64,000 nucleotides of DNA. Source: Nocardiopsis sp. TSRI0078 (GTDB lineage: Bacteria > Actinomycetota > Actinomycetes > Streptosporangiales > Streptosporangiaceae). Each line of letters starts with the position of its first letter. Position 1 is the first letter of the stretch. A model generated the notes under the pieces. That model did not search any database. It was not told the DNA's origin and saw nothing but the letters and a program-made list of their open reading frames with translations. The position numbers and the translations under genes are program-made. The stretch lies in contig NZ_LWLB01000033.1 in the NCBI RefSeq assembly GCF_001905145.1, positions 248,001-312,000 of the forward strand, written 5' to 3'. Positions 56,599 to 64,000 of this stretch are shown piece after piece.

Positions 56599-57506
56599 CG
56601 AACGTCGCTGGAGCACCGGGAGCCGCGGACAAGGCCGGCTCCGCGGAGCCGGCCGGCGAGCGCAAGGTCTCCGAGACCCTGCACTTCGCCCGGCGCAACC
56701 CCAAGCTGCTCATCGGCCTGGGCATCGTCCTGGTCTTCCTGCTGATCGGGATCATCGGCCCGTTCTTCGTCGACCACGACCCCAACGAGTACGTCGGCCC
56801 CAAGAGCCAGCCGCCCAACGGCGAGTACTGGTTCGGCACCACCACGTTCGGCCAGGACATCTGGGCCCAGTTCGTGATCGGTGTGCGCTCCACGTTCCTC
56901 ATCGGCGTGTTCGGCGGCGGCGTCGCCTTCCTCATCGGCACGGCGGTCGGCTTCGTCGCCGGATACAAGGGCGGGATCGTCGACGAGATCCTCAACATGA
57001 TCACGAACGTGGTCCTGGTCCTGCCCGCCCTGGTCGTCCTCATCGTCGCGATCGCCTACCTGGACGTGCGCGGCCTCTTCGTGCAGGGCGTGTTCATCGG
57101 CCTGACCACGTGGCCGTGGGCGGCGCGCGCGGTCCGCTCGCAGGCGCTGTCGCTGGCCACCCGCGACTACGTGGACCTGGCCCGGCTCAGCGGGCGGCGC
57201 ACGTGGAGGATCATCACCGCCGAGATCGCGCCCAACATGAGCTCCTACCTGGTGATGTCCTTCATCCTGCTCTTCGGCGGGGCCGTTCTCACCGCGGCGG
57301 GCCTGGACTTCATCGGCCTCGGTCCCTCGAACGGCGTGTCCCTCGGACTGATGCTGGAGAGCGCCGTCGCCTGGAGCGCCCTGCAGCTCGGCATGTGGTG
57401 GTGGTTCATCCCGCCGGGGCTCGGCATCACGGTGATCGTGGGCTCGCTGTACATCCTCAACGTCGGGTTGGACGAAGTGTTCAACCCCAAGCTGCGGGAG
57501 CTGTAA
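56595..57506 (+). CDS. Opp/Dpp-type ABC transporter permease 2
   Basis: A 303-residue permease of the DppC/OppC class. Typical segments are PNGEYWFGTTTFGQDIWAQFVIGVRSTFLIG, the docking loop ALSLATRDYVDLARLSGRRTWRIITAEIAPN and the C-terminal PGLGITVIVGSLYILNVGLDEVFNP. Its ATG overlaps the TGA of permease 1, and its TAA overlaps the ATG of the first ATPase gene. Confidence 0.93.
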   Translation: MTNVAGAPGAADKAGSAEPAGERKVSETLHFARRNPKLLIGLGIVLVFLLIGIIGPFFVDHDPNEYVGPKSQPPNGEYWFGTTTFGQDIWAQFVIGVRSTFLIGVFGGGVAFLIGTAVGFVAGYKGGIVDEILNMITNVVLVLPALVVLIVAIAYLDVRGLFVQGVFIGLTTWPWAARAVRSQALSLATRDYVDLARLSGRRTWRIITAEIAPNMSSYLVMSFILLFGGAVLTAAGLDFIGLGPSNGVSLGLMLESAVAWSALQLGMWWWFIPPGLGITVIVGSLYILNVGLDEVFNPKLREL

Positions 57507-58456
57507 TGACCCTGCGCGTCAACGACCTGAAGGTCTACTACCAGACCCTGCGCGGGGACGTCCACGCCCTCGACGGCGTCACGTTCGACCTCGCGGACGG
57601 GGAGATCATGGGCCTGGCCGGCGAGTCCGGCTGCGGCAAGACCACCCTGGGCAAGAGCCTGATCCGCCTGGACTCGCGGATGCGCCACGTCGGCGGCACC
57701 ATCGAGCTGGACGGCAAGGACGTGCCCATCGCGGACGACAACGCGATGGTTCCCCTCCGGTACCACGAGATCTCGCTCATCCCGCAGTACGCGATGAGCG
57801 CCCTCAACCCCACCCGCAAGATCGGGCGGATGGTCGACGAGCTGCTGCGCGCACGCGGTGTGCGGCCCGCCGACGTCGCCGACGAGCTCCGGCGCCGCCT
57901 GGAGCTGGTCGGCCTGGACCCGGACGTGCTCAACCGGTTCCCGATCGAGCTGTCCGGCGGCATGAAGCAGCGCGTGGTCATGGTGATCTCGACCCTGCTC
58001 GACCCGTCGCTGCTGATCGCGGACGAGGTCACCTCGGCCCTGGACGTGTCCACGCAGCGGGCCGTCGCCGAGTCGATGGTGGAGTTCCGCGACCGCGGAT
58101 ACGTCAAGAGCATGATCTTCGTGACCCACGACATCTCGCTCGTGTACCAGATGGCGGACACGATCATGGTGATGTACGCGGGCCACGTCGTGGAGAAGGC
58201 GCCGGCCGGGACCGTCATCAACGAGCCCAGGCATCCCTACACCCAGATGCTCATCGGCGCCCTGCCCGAGGTCGGCACCACCACGGTGCAGGGCCGCCTG
58301 GAGGGCATCCCCGGTACCCCGCCGGGCCTGCTCGACCCGCCCACCGGCTGCCGGTTCAAGGACCGCTGCCCGATGGCGTTCTCCAAGTGCTCCGAACAGC
58401 CGCCGCTGGTGGAGATCGAACCCGGCCACTGGGCCGCATGCTGGAAGACGGGGTGA
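57506..58456 (+). CDS. Opp/Dpp-type ABC transporter ATP-binding protein 1 (DppD-like)
   Basis: A 316-residue ATPase. Walker A GESGCGKTT (39-47), signature ELSGGMKQRVVMV, Walker B LLIADEVTSALDVS and H-loop FVTHDISLVYQM are present. The C-terminal oligopeptide-transporter extension has four cysteines around CRFKDRCPMAFSKC and CW, as in DppD/OppD proteins that carry an iron-sulfur cluster. The start overlaps the preceding stop (TAATG). Confidence 0.93.
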   Translation: MTLRVNDLKVYYQTLRGDVHALDGVTFDLADGEIMGLAGESGCGKTTLGKSLIRLDSRMRHVGGTIELDGKDVPIADDNAMVPLRYHEISLIPQYAMSALNPTRKIGRMVDELLRARGVRPADVADELRRRLELVGLDPDVLNRFPIELSGGMKQRVVMVISTLLDPSLLIADEVTSALDVSTQRAVAESMVEFRDRGYVKSMIFVTHDISLVYQMADTIMVMYAGHVVEKAPAGTVINEPRHPYTQMLIGALPEVGTTTVQGRLEGIPGTPPGLLDPPTGCRFKDRCPMAFSKCSEQPPLVEIEPGHWAACWKTG

Positions 58457-58464
58457 GGTAGACC

Positions 58465-59373
58465 GTGCTGGAACTCAGCCACGTGCACAAGGTGTACAGG
58501 GTGGGCGCGTTCGGCGGTGGCCGCCTGCGCGCCGTACGCGACGTCAGCCTGACGGTGGAGCCGGGCGAGGTCGTCTCGCTGATCGGTGAGAGCGGCAGCG
58601 GCAAGAGCACCATCGGCAAGATGGTGCTGGGCCTGTTCAGGCCCTCCGCCGGACGGATCACCTTCGAGGGCACCGACATCACCACGATCCGGGGCCACGC
58701 CGCGCGCAAGGAGTACTACCGAAGGGTGCAGGGGGTCTTCCAGGACCCGTTCAGCTGCTTCAACCCGATCTTCAAGGCCGACCGGGTCTTCGAGATGGTC
58801 CGCAGCTCCTACTTCCCGCGGACGTCGGACGCGGTCTGGAAGGACAAGGTGCTGGACGCGCTGGCCACGGTGCGCCTGGACCCGGGCAACGTCCTCGGCA
58901 AGTACCCGCACCAGCTCAGCGGCGGCCAGCTGCAGCGGCTGCTGATCGCGCGGGCGCTGCTGCTGGACATCAAGCTGCTGGTGGCCGACGAGATCATCAG
59001 CATGTTGGACGCCTCCACGCGTATCGACGTGCTGAACCTGCTCGCCGACCTCAAGGAGCGCGGGCTCGGCATCCTGTTCGTCACCCACGACCTGTCGCTG
59101 GGCAACTACGTCAGCGACAAGTCGGTGATCCTGCGCAAGGGCGCCATCGCGGAGATGGGGCCGACGGCCAGGGTGTTCGACAACCCGCTGCACCCCTACA
59201 GCCGTCACCTGCTCTCCTGCGTGCCGCAGCTGCACCGCACCTGGGCCGAGGTCGACGCCGAACTGGAGGCGAACCCGCCCGAGGACGTCACGCTGCCGAC
59301 GGCGGACGACGGGGAGTCGGCACCGCTCATCGAGGCCGAGGAGAACCACTTCGTGGGGATCGACCAGGGCTGA
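58465..59373 (+). CDS. Opp/Dpp-type ABC transporter ATP-binding protein 2 (DppF-like)
   Basis: A 302-residue ATPase. Walker A GESGSGKST (41-49) and signature QLSGGQLQRLLIARALL are normal. The Walker B/D-loop region reads LLVADEIISMLDAST where most family members have ADEPVSALDVS: the catalytic Glu is kept, but Pro and the following residues differ. H-loop is FVTHDLSLGNYV. The C-terminal zinc/iron cysteine motif of DppF is absent; a single Cys sits in LLSCVPQL. GTG start, eight bases after the previous stop. Last gene of the operon. Confidence 0.92.
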   Translation: MLELSHVHKVYRVGAFGGGRLRAVRDVSLTVEPGEVVSLIGESGSGKSTIGKMVLGLFRPSAGRITFEGTDITTIRGHAARKEYYRRVQGVFQDPFSCFNPIFKADRVFEMVRSSYFPRTSDAVWKDKVLDALATVRLDPGNVLGKYPHQLSGGQLQRLLIARALLLDIKLLVADEIISMLDASTRIDVLNLLADLKERGLGILFVTHDLSLGNYVSDKSVILRKGAIAEMGPTARVFDNPLHPYSRHLLSCVPQLHRTWAEVDAELEANPPEDVTLPTADDGESAPLIEAEENHFVGIDQG

Positions 59374-59394
59374 GGTCCCTGCCTTCCCCCGCCC

Positions 59395-59430
59395 GGCGCC
59401 CGTCCACCCCCCGCGGGCGCCTCGGCTTTT
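59395..59430 (+). terminator. Terminator of the Opp-type transporter operon
   Basis: GGCGCCCG (59395-59402) pairs with CGGGCGCC (59414-59421), followed by TCGGCTTTT. It lies 22 bases after the stop codon. Confidence 0.65.
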
Positions 59431-59830
59431 CCGCGATCCTCTCCGTGAGCGCGGTAGCGGCCGCCGAAAGGCGGAAATTCGACGCCCGAACCCGGGAGTA
59501 TGGTCCGGATTCGCGGGCGGGTGTGCGGGTTCGGGTGCTCTTGCGGGCGCTGTCCCGAACGCCGCCGGACCCGGCCCGCGTCCCGGCCGCCGGACGCCGC
59601 CCCGGCGGCACTCCGCCCGGGGGCCGCGCGCCCTTTCGATCACGGCCGGTGCGCGCCCGCCCCGGGGGAGGACGCGGGCGTACGCGTCCTGACGTGCGCG
59701 AACGGCACGCCGGTACCCGCGGTGTGAACAGAGGGTGACATCGGCGTGGCCATCACGTGCGTCACACGCGTACCCCGTTCGCTCCGCGAGTATTCCTCGG
59801 CGTGACGTGCGTGTTGCCACACCGAGATCC

Positions 59831-59859
59831 TTCGCCGGGGCGTCCGGCTGTGGTAAGTT
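59831..59859 (+). promoter_or_regulatory. Candidate cspA promoter (TTCGCC-N17-TAAGTT)
   Basis: TAAGTT (59854-59859) fits TANNNT and is preceded at 17-base spacing by a weak -35, TTCGCC. A start near 59867 would give a leader of about 138 bases, which is typical for temperature-regulated csp genes. Confidence 0.35.
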
Positions 59860-60004
59860 CGAAGAAGATTGTTAGTCGTTGAATTTCGCAGTTGGTGTCT
59901 TGCCCGCGGAGTTTGTGACCGGCGGGCGGTTTCTCTTGGAGTCGGCTCGCGGCAATTTTCGGACGTGAGTATGCGTCCGTGTACACCGAGCTGAAGGAGA
60001 AAAC

Positions 60005-60208
60005 ATGGCTCAGGGAACTGTGAAGTGGTTCAACGGCGAGAAGGGCTTCGGCTTCATCTCCCCCGACGACGGTGGCCCCGACGCCTTCGTTCACTACAGC
60101 GCGATCCAGGGTAGCGGCTTCCGCAACCTCGAGGAGAACCAGCGCGTGGAGTTCGACGTCGTCGCCGGCACGCGCGGCCCGCAGGCCGAGAACGTCGTCG
60201 CCATCTAG
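60005..60208 (+). CDS. cspA: Cold-shock domain protein CspA
   Basis: A 67-residue single cold-shock domain. RNP1 is [10 protein letters not shown] and RNP2 is DAFVHYSAI, with the conserved [11 protein letters not shown] start. It binds single-stranded RNA and DNA and is usually an abundant RNA chaperone. GAAGGAG lies six bases before the ATG. It is a single-gene unit with its own terminator. Confidence 0.96.
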   Translation: MAQGTVKWFNGEKGFGFISPDDGGPDAFVHYSAIQGSGFRNLEENQRVEFDVVAGTRGPQAENVVAI

Positions 60209-60223
60209 GACGTAGACGTCGCA

Positions 60224-60258
60224 GAACGCCCCGGAAGGCAGAGCCTCCCGGGGCGTTC
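60224..60258 (+). terminator. Terminator of cspA
   Basis: GAACGCCCCGG (60224-60234) pairs perfectly with CCGGGGCGTTC (60248-60258); the interior AGGC-AGA-GCCT extends the stem. No T tract. Confidence 0.75.
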
Positions 60259-60300
60259 GCGTGTGCCGGGGCCTCCGGGGCCGCGGCGCCCCGCGGGGGC

Positions 60301-61869
60301 TCACACCCCCAGCAGGGCCTCGGTACGCCGGCGCACCTCCGGGGTGTCCAGGCCGCGCACGGTCACGGTGGTGCGGCGGCGCAGCACGTCGTCCGCGGTC
60401 ACCGCCCACTCGTGGTCCCGGGCGAACACCACCTGCGCCCAGATGTCGGGGCCGTCGGGGTGGATGCGCTCGCCCAGCTCCGGCTCCTCGCGCACCAGCG
60501 CCGCGATGTCCATCGCCAGGCTGCCGTAGTGCGACGCCAGGTGCCGGGACACCAGCGGGTCCATCCGGGCGCCGGGAGCACGGTCGATGATCAGCCGCTG
60601 GGTCACCGCGTCCGGGCTGGCCAGGCCGGGCAGCGGTACCGTCCGCAGAGGGTCGGCCATGTCCTCGGCCAGCGGTACCGCGCTCACCCGGCGCAGCTCC
60701 TCCAGGACGGTCCGGCCGATGTGCCGGTAGGTCGTCCACTTGCCGCCCGCCACAGAGAGCATTCCGCCCCGGCCCTGGCTGACCACGGTCTCCCGCTTGG
60801 CCGCGCTGGTGCCGCCGGGTCCTCCGGGCAGGACGCGCAGGCCCGCGAACGAGTAGTCGACGTGGGAGGCGTCCAGGTAGGGGGCGTCGATGCCCAGCTC
60901 CGCCTCGCCCAGGATCTGGTCGACGTCCGAGGGCAGCACCGACACATCGGCCGGGTCGCCGGTGTACTCCTCGTCGGTGGTGCCCAGGAGCAGCCTGCCC
61001 TCCCACGGGATGGCGAACGACACCCGGTACTTGTCCACGGGGATGGTCAGCGCGGCACGCCACGGCTCCGGGGTGCGCAGCACCAGGTGGGCGCCCTTGG
61101 ACAGCCGGACGCTGGGTGAGGCGGACGGGTCCTCCATGCGGCGCAGCCGGTCCACCCACGGGCCGGTGGCGTTGAGGACCACCCGCGCGTCGATCCCGAA
61201 CTCGCCGCCGTCGACGCGGTCGCGCAGGTCGGCGCCGCTGACCCGGCCCCGGGTGGTGCGCAGGCCCGCGACCTCGGCGTGGTTGAGGACCACGGCCCCG
61301 GCGTCCACGGCGGCGCGCACGGTCATGACGGCCATCCGGCTGTCGTTCATCTGGTGGTCGCTGTAGGCGGCCACCGACCGGAGGCCGTCGGTGCGCAGGC
61401 CGGGGGCGAGCCGCCGCGCCTGGGCGGGCGAGAGCAGGCGGCCCACGCCGTCGCCGAAGGCCGACAGGGCCGAGTACAGGAAGACCCCGGCGCCCATCTT
61501 CGCCGCGCCGTGCGGACCGCCGGAGTAGACGGGGACCAGGAACGGCATGTGGTTGACCAGGTGCGGCGCCACGTCCGAGGCCAGGGAGCGGCGCTCGCGG
61601 TGGTTCTCCGCGACCAGGCGCACCTGGCCGCTCTGGAGGTAGCGCAGGCCGCCGTGCACCAGCTTGGAGGAGGCGCTGGAGGTGGCGCCGGCGAAGTCCC
61701 CGGCGTCGACCATGGCCACGCGCAGACCCGCCTGGGTGGCGGTCCAGGCGACGGAGGTGCCGAGGATGCCGCCGCCGATGACCAGGAGGTCGAAGGTCCC
61801 CCGGGTGAGCTCGTCCCGGGTGCGGGAGCGCGCGGAGGCGGTGCGGTTCGGGGTGGCGTGGGTGGTCAT
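60301..61869 (-). CDS. glpD: FAD-dependent glycerol-3-phosphate dehydrogenase GlpD
   Basis: A 522-residue flavoprotein that oxidises glycerol 3-phosphate to dihydroxyacetone phosphate at the membrane, passing electrons to quinone. The dinucleotide fold is FDLLVIGGGILGTSVAWTA, followed by SSASSKLVHGGLRYLQ, GPWVDRLRRM, KGAHLVL and GGKWTTYRHIG, all GlpD signatures. It belongs to the glycerol block but is separated from glpF by 374 bases with its own regulatory sequences. The start is ATG with GGAG nine bases ahead. Confidence 0.95.
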   Translation of the reverse strand: MTTHATPNRTASARSRTRDELTRGTFDLLVIGGGILGTSVAWTATQAGLRVAMVDAGDFAGATSSASSKLVHGGLRYLQSGQVRLVAENHRERRSLASDVAPHLVNHMPFLVPVYSGGPHGAAKMGAGVFLYSALSAFGDGVGRLLSPAQARRLAPGLRTDGLRSVAAYSDHQMNDSRMAVMTVRAAVDAGAVVLNHAEVAGLRTTRGRVSGADLRDRVDGGEFGIDARVVLNATGPWVDRLRRMEDPSASPSVRLSKGAHLVLRTPEPWRAALTIPVDKYRVSFAIPWEGRLLLGTTDEEYTGDPADVSVLPSDVDQILGEAELGIDAPYLDASHVDYSFAGLRVLPGGPGGTSAAKRETVVSQGRGGMLSVAGGKWTTYRHIGRTVLEELRRVSAVPLAEDMADPLRTVPLPGLASPDAVTQRLIIDRAPGARMDPLVSRHLASHYGSLAMDIAALVREEPELGERIHPDGPDIWAQVVFARDHEWAVTADDVLRRRTTVTVRGLDTPEVRRRTEALLGV

Positions 61870-61960
61870 GGCTGGTGCTCCGTCCGTTCGGAGGGATGGC
61901 GGGGGTCTCGCGTGCAGCTGAACGGGCTCCGCGTTTCAGGCGAGTACCGGTCACATAATA

Positions 61961-62125
61961 CGACAATGCCGAACGCTAGTGAAGAAGGAGGGGTGGTCTG
62001 GCTCCGCTGGGGGTCCCATGTCGAGATTCTGGTGGAGGAACGAGCGCTCTAGAGTTGCTGAGGGGATGCATGTGAACACATGGTGCGTAAGAGGTGCGGC
62101 ATTGTCGAACGTCATGTGTTCATGA
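61961..62125. promoter_or_regulatory. Candidate operators of a glycerol regulator upstream of glpD
   Basis: The 11-base inverted pair CGACAATGCCG...CGGCATTGTCG brackets the two TGTGAACA/TGTTCA-containing palindromes. GAAC/GTTC half-sites recall GlpR-type operators, and in actinobacteria an IclR-type GylR also controls these genes. Neither regulator is in the window. Confidence 0.45.
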
Positions 62126-62194
62126 GCCGAAGCGGTCGCCCGCCGGTCTCCCCGCGCCACGGGGGACGGCGGGGAGGGGTACCCGACAGGGTGA

Positions 62195-62222
62195 GGGCGC
62201 CCGGCGAACACGCCGGGCGCCC
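62195..62222 (-). terminator. Terminator of glpF
   Basis: GGGCGCCCGGCG pairs perfectly with CGCCGGGCGCCC (62211-62222) around AACA, 22 bases beyond the glpF stop on the minus strand. Confidence 0.75.
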
Positions 62223-62243
62223 TGGGTGGCGCGGGGGGACGGA

Positions 62244-62993
62244 TCAGGCTCCGAAGCCGGTCAGCCGCCAGATCCACGCGCCGATCACACCGCCCACCAG
62301 CGGTGCCACCACGGGGAGCCAGGCGTAGCCCCAGCCGGACGGGCCCTTGCCCGGGATGGGCAGCAGCGCGTGCGCGATGCGCGGACCCAGGTCGCGGGCC
62401 GGGTTGATGGCGTATCCCGTCGGACCGCCCAGCGACAGTCCGATCGCCAGCACCAGCAGACCGATCAGCAGTGGTGCGAGGCCGTTGGTGAACAGGCCGC
62501 TCAGGTCGACGCCGTCGACGGAGACGTACCCCGAGTTCGAGCCGATGCCCAGCACACCCAGGAGCAGCATCGCGGTACCGATGACCTCGGTGACGAAGTT
62601 GGCGACCGTGCTGCGGATGGCCGGGCCGGTGCTGAACACGCCCAGCTTCGTCTCCGGATCCTCGGTCACCTTCCAGTGCGGGAGGTAGGCCAGGTAGACG
62701 AGGACGGCGCCGGTGAAGGCGCCGGCCATCTGGGCCAGCACGTAGCCGGGCACCTGGGTCCAGTCGAACTCGCCGATGCTGGCCAGGCCGAGTGTGACCG
62801 CCGGGTTGATGTGGGCGCCGCTGGTGGCGCCGACGACGTAGACGGCTATCGCGACCGCCATGCCCCAGCCGAAGGTGACGACGATCCAGCCGCCGTCGAG
62901 GGCCTTGGACCGTGCGAGTGAGACACCGGCGACGACGCCGCAGCCGAGCAGTGTCAGGATCGCCGTGCCGATGAACTCTGCCAGATACACCAT
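62244..62993 (-). CDS. glpF: Glycerol facilitator GlpF (aquaglyceroporin)
   Basis: A 249-residue MIP-family channel with six membrane helices and two re-entrant loops. The two selectivity motifs are NPA at 63-65 (SGAHINPAVTLG) and NPARD at 197-201 (GYAINPARDLGPR). Asp201 after the second NPA marks glycerol-conducting members. It lets glycerol diffuse in for trapping by GlpK. GGAGGTCCCC precedes the ATG at 62993; a longer frame to 63092 is not used. Confidence 0.94.
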   Translation of the reverse strand: MVYLAEFIGTAILTLLGCGVVAGVSLARSKALDGGWIVVTFGWGMAVAIAVYVVGATSGAHINPAVTLGLASIGEFDWTQVPGYVLAQMAGAFTGAVLVYLAYLPHWKVTEDPETKLGVFSTGPAIRSTVANFVTEVIGTAMLLLGVLGIGSNSGYVSVDGVDLSGLFTNGLAPLLIGLLVLAIGLSLGGPTGYAINPARDLGPRIAHALLPIPGKGPSGWGYAWLPVVAPLVGGVIGAWIWRLTGFGA

Positions 62994-63142
62994 GGGGACC
63001 TCCGCCCCGTGAGGGGGAAACAGGGTCACGGGGGGTCTCATCCTCCGGTGCGGACCGAGGGGTCGGGGCACAGGAGGGATAATCAGACACACCCGTCACA
63101 GGGATGGGATGGGGCGGGGCGCGTTCGGCGCCCCGCGGGCCG

Positions 63143-63181
63143 CTCCCAGGGGCCGAAGGTGGCAGCCGGGGCCCCTGGGAG
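63143..63181 (-). terminator. Terminator of glpK
   Basis: CTCCCAGGGGCC (63143-63154) pairs perfectly with GGCCCCTGGGAG (63170-63181) 32 bases beyond the glpK stop. glpF therefore probably needs read-through or its own promoter in the 219-base gap. Confidence 0.65.
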
Positions 63182-63212
63182 TCGGTCGTTCGGTGGGGGT
63201 GTGCGCCCCGCG

Positions 63213-64000
63213 CTACTCGCCGTCCTCGTGCTCGACCCAGTCCAGGGTGCGGCGCACGGCCTTGTTCCAGTTGTGGTACTCGCGCTCGCGGACGGCGGGA
63301 TCCATCTTCGGGGTCCACTCGGCCGCCTTGTGCCAGTTGACGCGCAGGGTCTCCACGTCGGGCCAGTAGCCCACCGCCAGGCCGGCGGCGTAGGCGGCGC
63401 CCAGGCAGGTGGTCTCGGCGACCATCGGCCGGACGACCTCGGTGTCGAGCACGTCGGAGAGGATCTGCATGAGCAGGTTGTCGGCGGTCATGCCGCCGTC
63501 CACCTTCAGCGTGGTCGTCTCCGTCGGCGCGTCGGCGTTCATCGCGTCGACGACCTCGCGGGTCTGCCAGGCGGTCGCCTCCAGGACCGCGCGCGCGATG
63601 TGGCCCTTGTTGACGTAGCCGGTCAGGCCCGCCATGACGCCGCGCGCGTCGCTGCGCCAGTGCGGGGCGAACAGGCCGGAGAAGGCGGGCACGATGTAGC
63701 AGCCGCCGTTGTCCTCCACGGTGCGGGCGAGCGTCTCGATCTCCGGCGCGGTGGAGATCAGGCCCAGGTTGTCGCGCAGCCACTGCACCAGGGACCCGGT
63801 GACGGCGATGGAGCCCTCCAGGGCGTACACGGCCGGCTCGTCGCCGAGCTTGTAGCCCAGGGTGGTGAGCAGGCCGTTCTCGGAGGTCACCGGCTCGGTG
63901 CCGGTGTTCATGACCAGGAAGGTCCCGGTGCCGTAGGTGCCCTTGACGTCGCCGGGGTCGAAGCAGGTCTGGCCGAACAGGGCGGCGTGCTGGTCGCCGA
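63213..64000 (-). CDS. glpK: Glycerol kinase GlpK (partial, C-terminal half)
   Basis: The gene runs off the right edge; 262 residues of about 500 are visible. The FGGY kinase segments are [29 protein letters not shown], the sugar-kinase signature [24 protein letters not shown] and [18 protein letters not shown]. It phosphorylates glycerol to glycerol 3-phosphate, the substrate of GlpD encoded downstream. The C-terminus WVEHEDGE is complete. Confidence 0.96.
   Translation of the reverse strand, partial: GDQHAALFGQTCFDPGDVKGTYGTGTFLVMNTGTEPVTSENGLLTTLGYKLGDEPAVYALEGSIAVTGSLVQWLRDNLGLISTAPEIETLARTVEDNGGCYIVPAFSGLFAPHWRSDARGVMAGLTGYVNKGHIARAVLEATAWQTREVVDAMNADAPTETTTLKVDGGMTADNLLMQILSDVLDTEVVRPMVAETTCLGAAYAAGLAVGYWPDVETLRVNWHKAAEWTPKMDPAVREREYHNWNKAVRRTLDWVEHEDGE

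Larger units (their letters stand above)
59374..60004. other. Terminator and long upstream region of the cold-shock gene
   Basis: 631 bases without a supported gene. The first 60 bases hold the transporter operon terminator. The stretch 59450-59740 is GC-rich with only Arg/Pro-rich shadow frames. From about 59840 the sequence becomes AT-richer and contains the candidate cspA promoter (59831-59859) and a leader of roughly 140 bases. Confidence 0.5.
61870..62243. other. Regulatory region between glpF and glpD with several inverted repeats
   Basis: The glpF terminator lies at 62195-62222. Nearer glpD are CATGTGAACACATG (62069-62082, 6-2-6 palindrome), TCATG-N4-CATGA (62112-62125), and an inverted pair CGACAATGCCG (61961-61971) and CGGCATTGTCG (62097-62107) 125 bases apart. 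No gene is visible. Confidence 0.5.

Noticed and set aside
59762-61966. 734-residue minus-strand open frame across glpD and cspA
   Set aside because: Out of frame with glpD and antisense to cspA; no protein features.

Overview
The window is about 64 kb of very GC-rich DNA with short intergenic gaps, overlapping start/stop codons inside operons and many GTG starts. It looks chromosomal and actinobacterial. A sigR-rsrA pair, a DasR-type GntR regulator, a PdtaS-type kinase beside a WhiB1-type protein, a fused Kgd and a perfect CelR/CebR operator point to a filamentous actinomycete, most likely near Nocardiopsis/Thermobifida. This taxonomic call is inference from remembered families. I saw no rRNA, tRNA, CRISPR array, insertion sequence, phage or conjugative gene.

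Layout. 1-2.8 kb: the end of a membrane glycosyltransferase-like gene, a DUF3068 protein and a SRAP (YedK/HMCES-type) protein. 2.9-4.7 kb: a TPP riboswitch and thiC. 4.8-7 kb: a methyltransferase-like gene, then sigR-rsrA with a sigma-R-type promoter. 7-10.4 kb: an AT-richer gap with three perfect dyads, then two overlapping membrane HD-domain genes, an HD-GYP protein and a degenerate partner. 10.5-13.6 kb: a decayed biotinyl-domain gene, dasR, pdtaS and whiB1; this block resembles the M. tuberculosis sigH-rshA-TB7.3-pdtaS-whiB1 neighbourhood. 13.9-17.9 kb: lipid kinase, small membrane protein, SigF/SigB-type sigma factor with an RsbW-type partner, acetyltransferase and methyltransferase. 18-20.8 kb: amino-acid ABC importer. 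21.2-25.4 kb: malic enzyme, a PadR-DUF4097 operon and small proteins. 25.5-29.2 kb: kgd. 29.7-38.8 kb: BlaI-type regulator, SUFU-domain protein, rlmN, VTT membrane protein, hydrolase, TetR-controlled ABC exporter, nitrilase-type amidase and a small zinc-ribbon protein.

39-47.6 kb looks like an omega-amino-acid catabolic block: CoA-acylating (methyl)malonate-semialdehyde dehydrogenase, a class III aminotransferase, PucR, Lrp/AsnC, GabT and a second PucR. Beta-alanine and GABA would be transaminated to semialdehydes, and the malonate semialdehyde oxidised to acetyl-CoA. 48.1-52.3 kb holds a large helicase-fold protein whose Walker A lysine and Walker B acidic residues are replaced, followed by a Nei/Fpg DNA glycosylase. 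52.3-59.4 kb is a LacI regulator and a complete Opp/Dpp-type ABC importer carrying two kinds of operator, probably for an oligosaccharide. 60 kb has a cold-shock gene. 60.3-64 kb is a glycerol block on the minus strand: glpD, glpF and the end of glpK.

The best candidates for something not yet described are the degenerate helicase protein at 48.1-51.2 kb, the HD-GYP/degenerate-HD pair with its dyad-rich upstream region and tiny membrane ORF, and the loss of both start codon and biotinylated lysine in the biotinyl-domain remnant. All functional statements rest on reading the translations and motifs by eye; no search was run.
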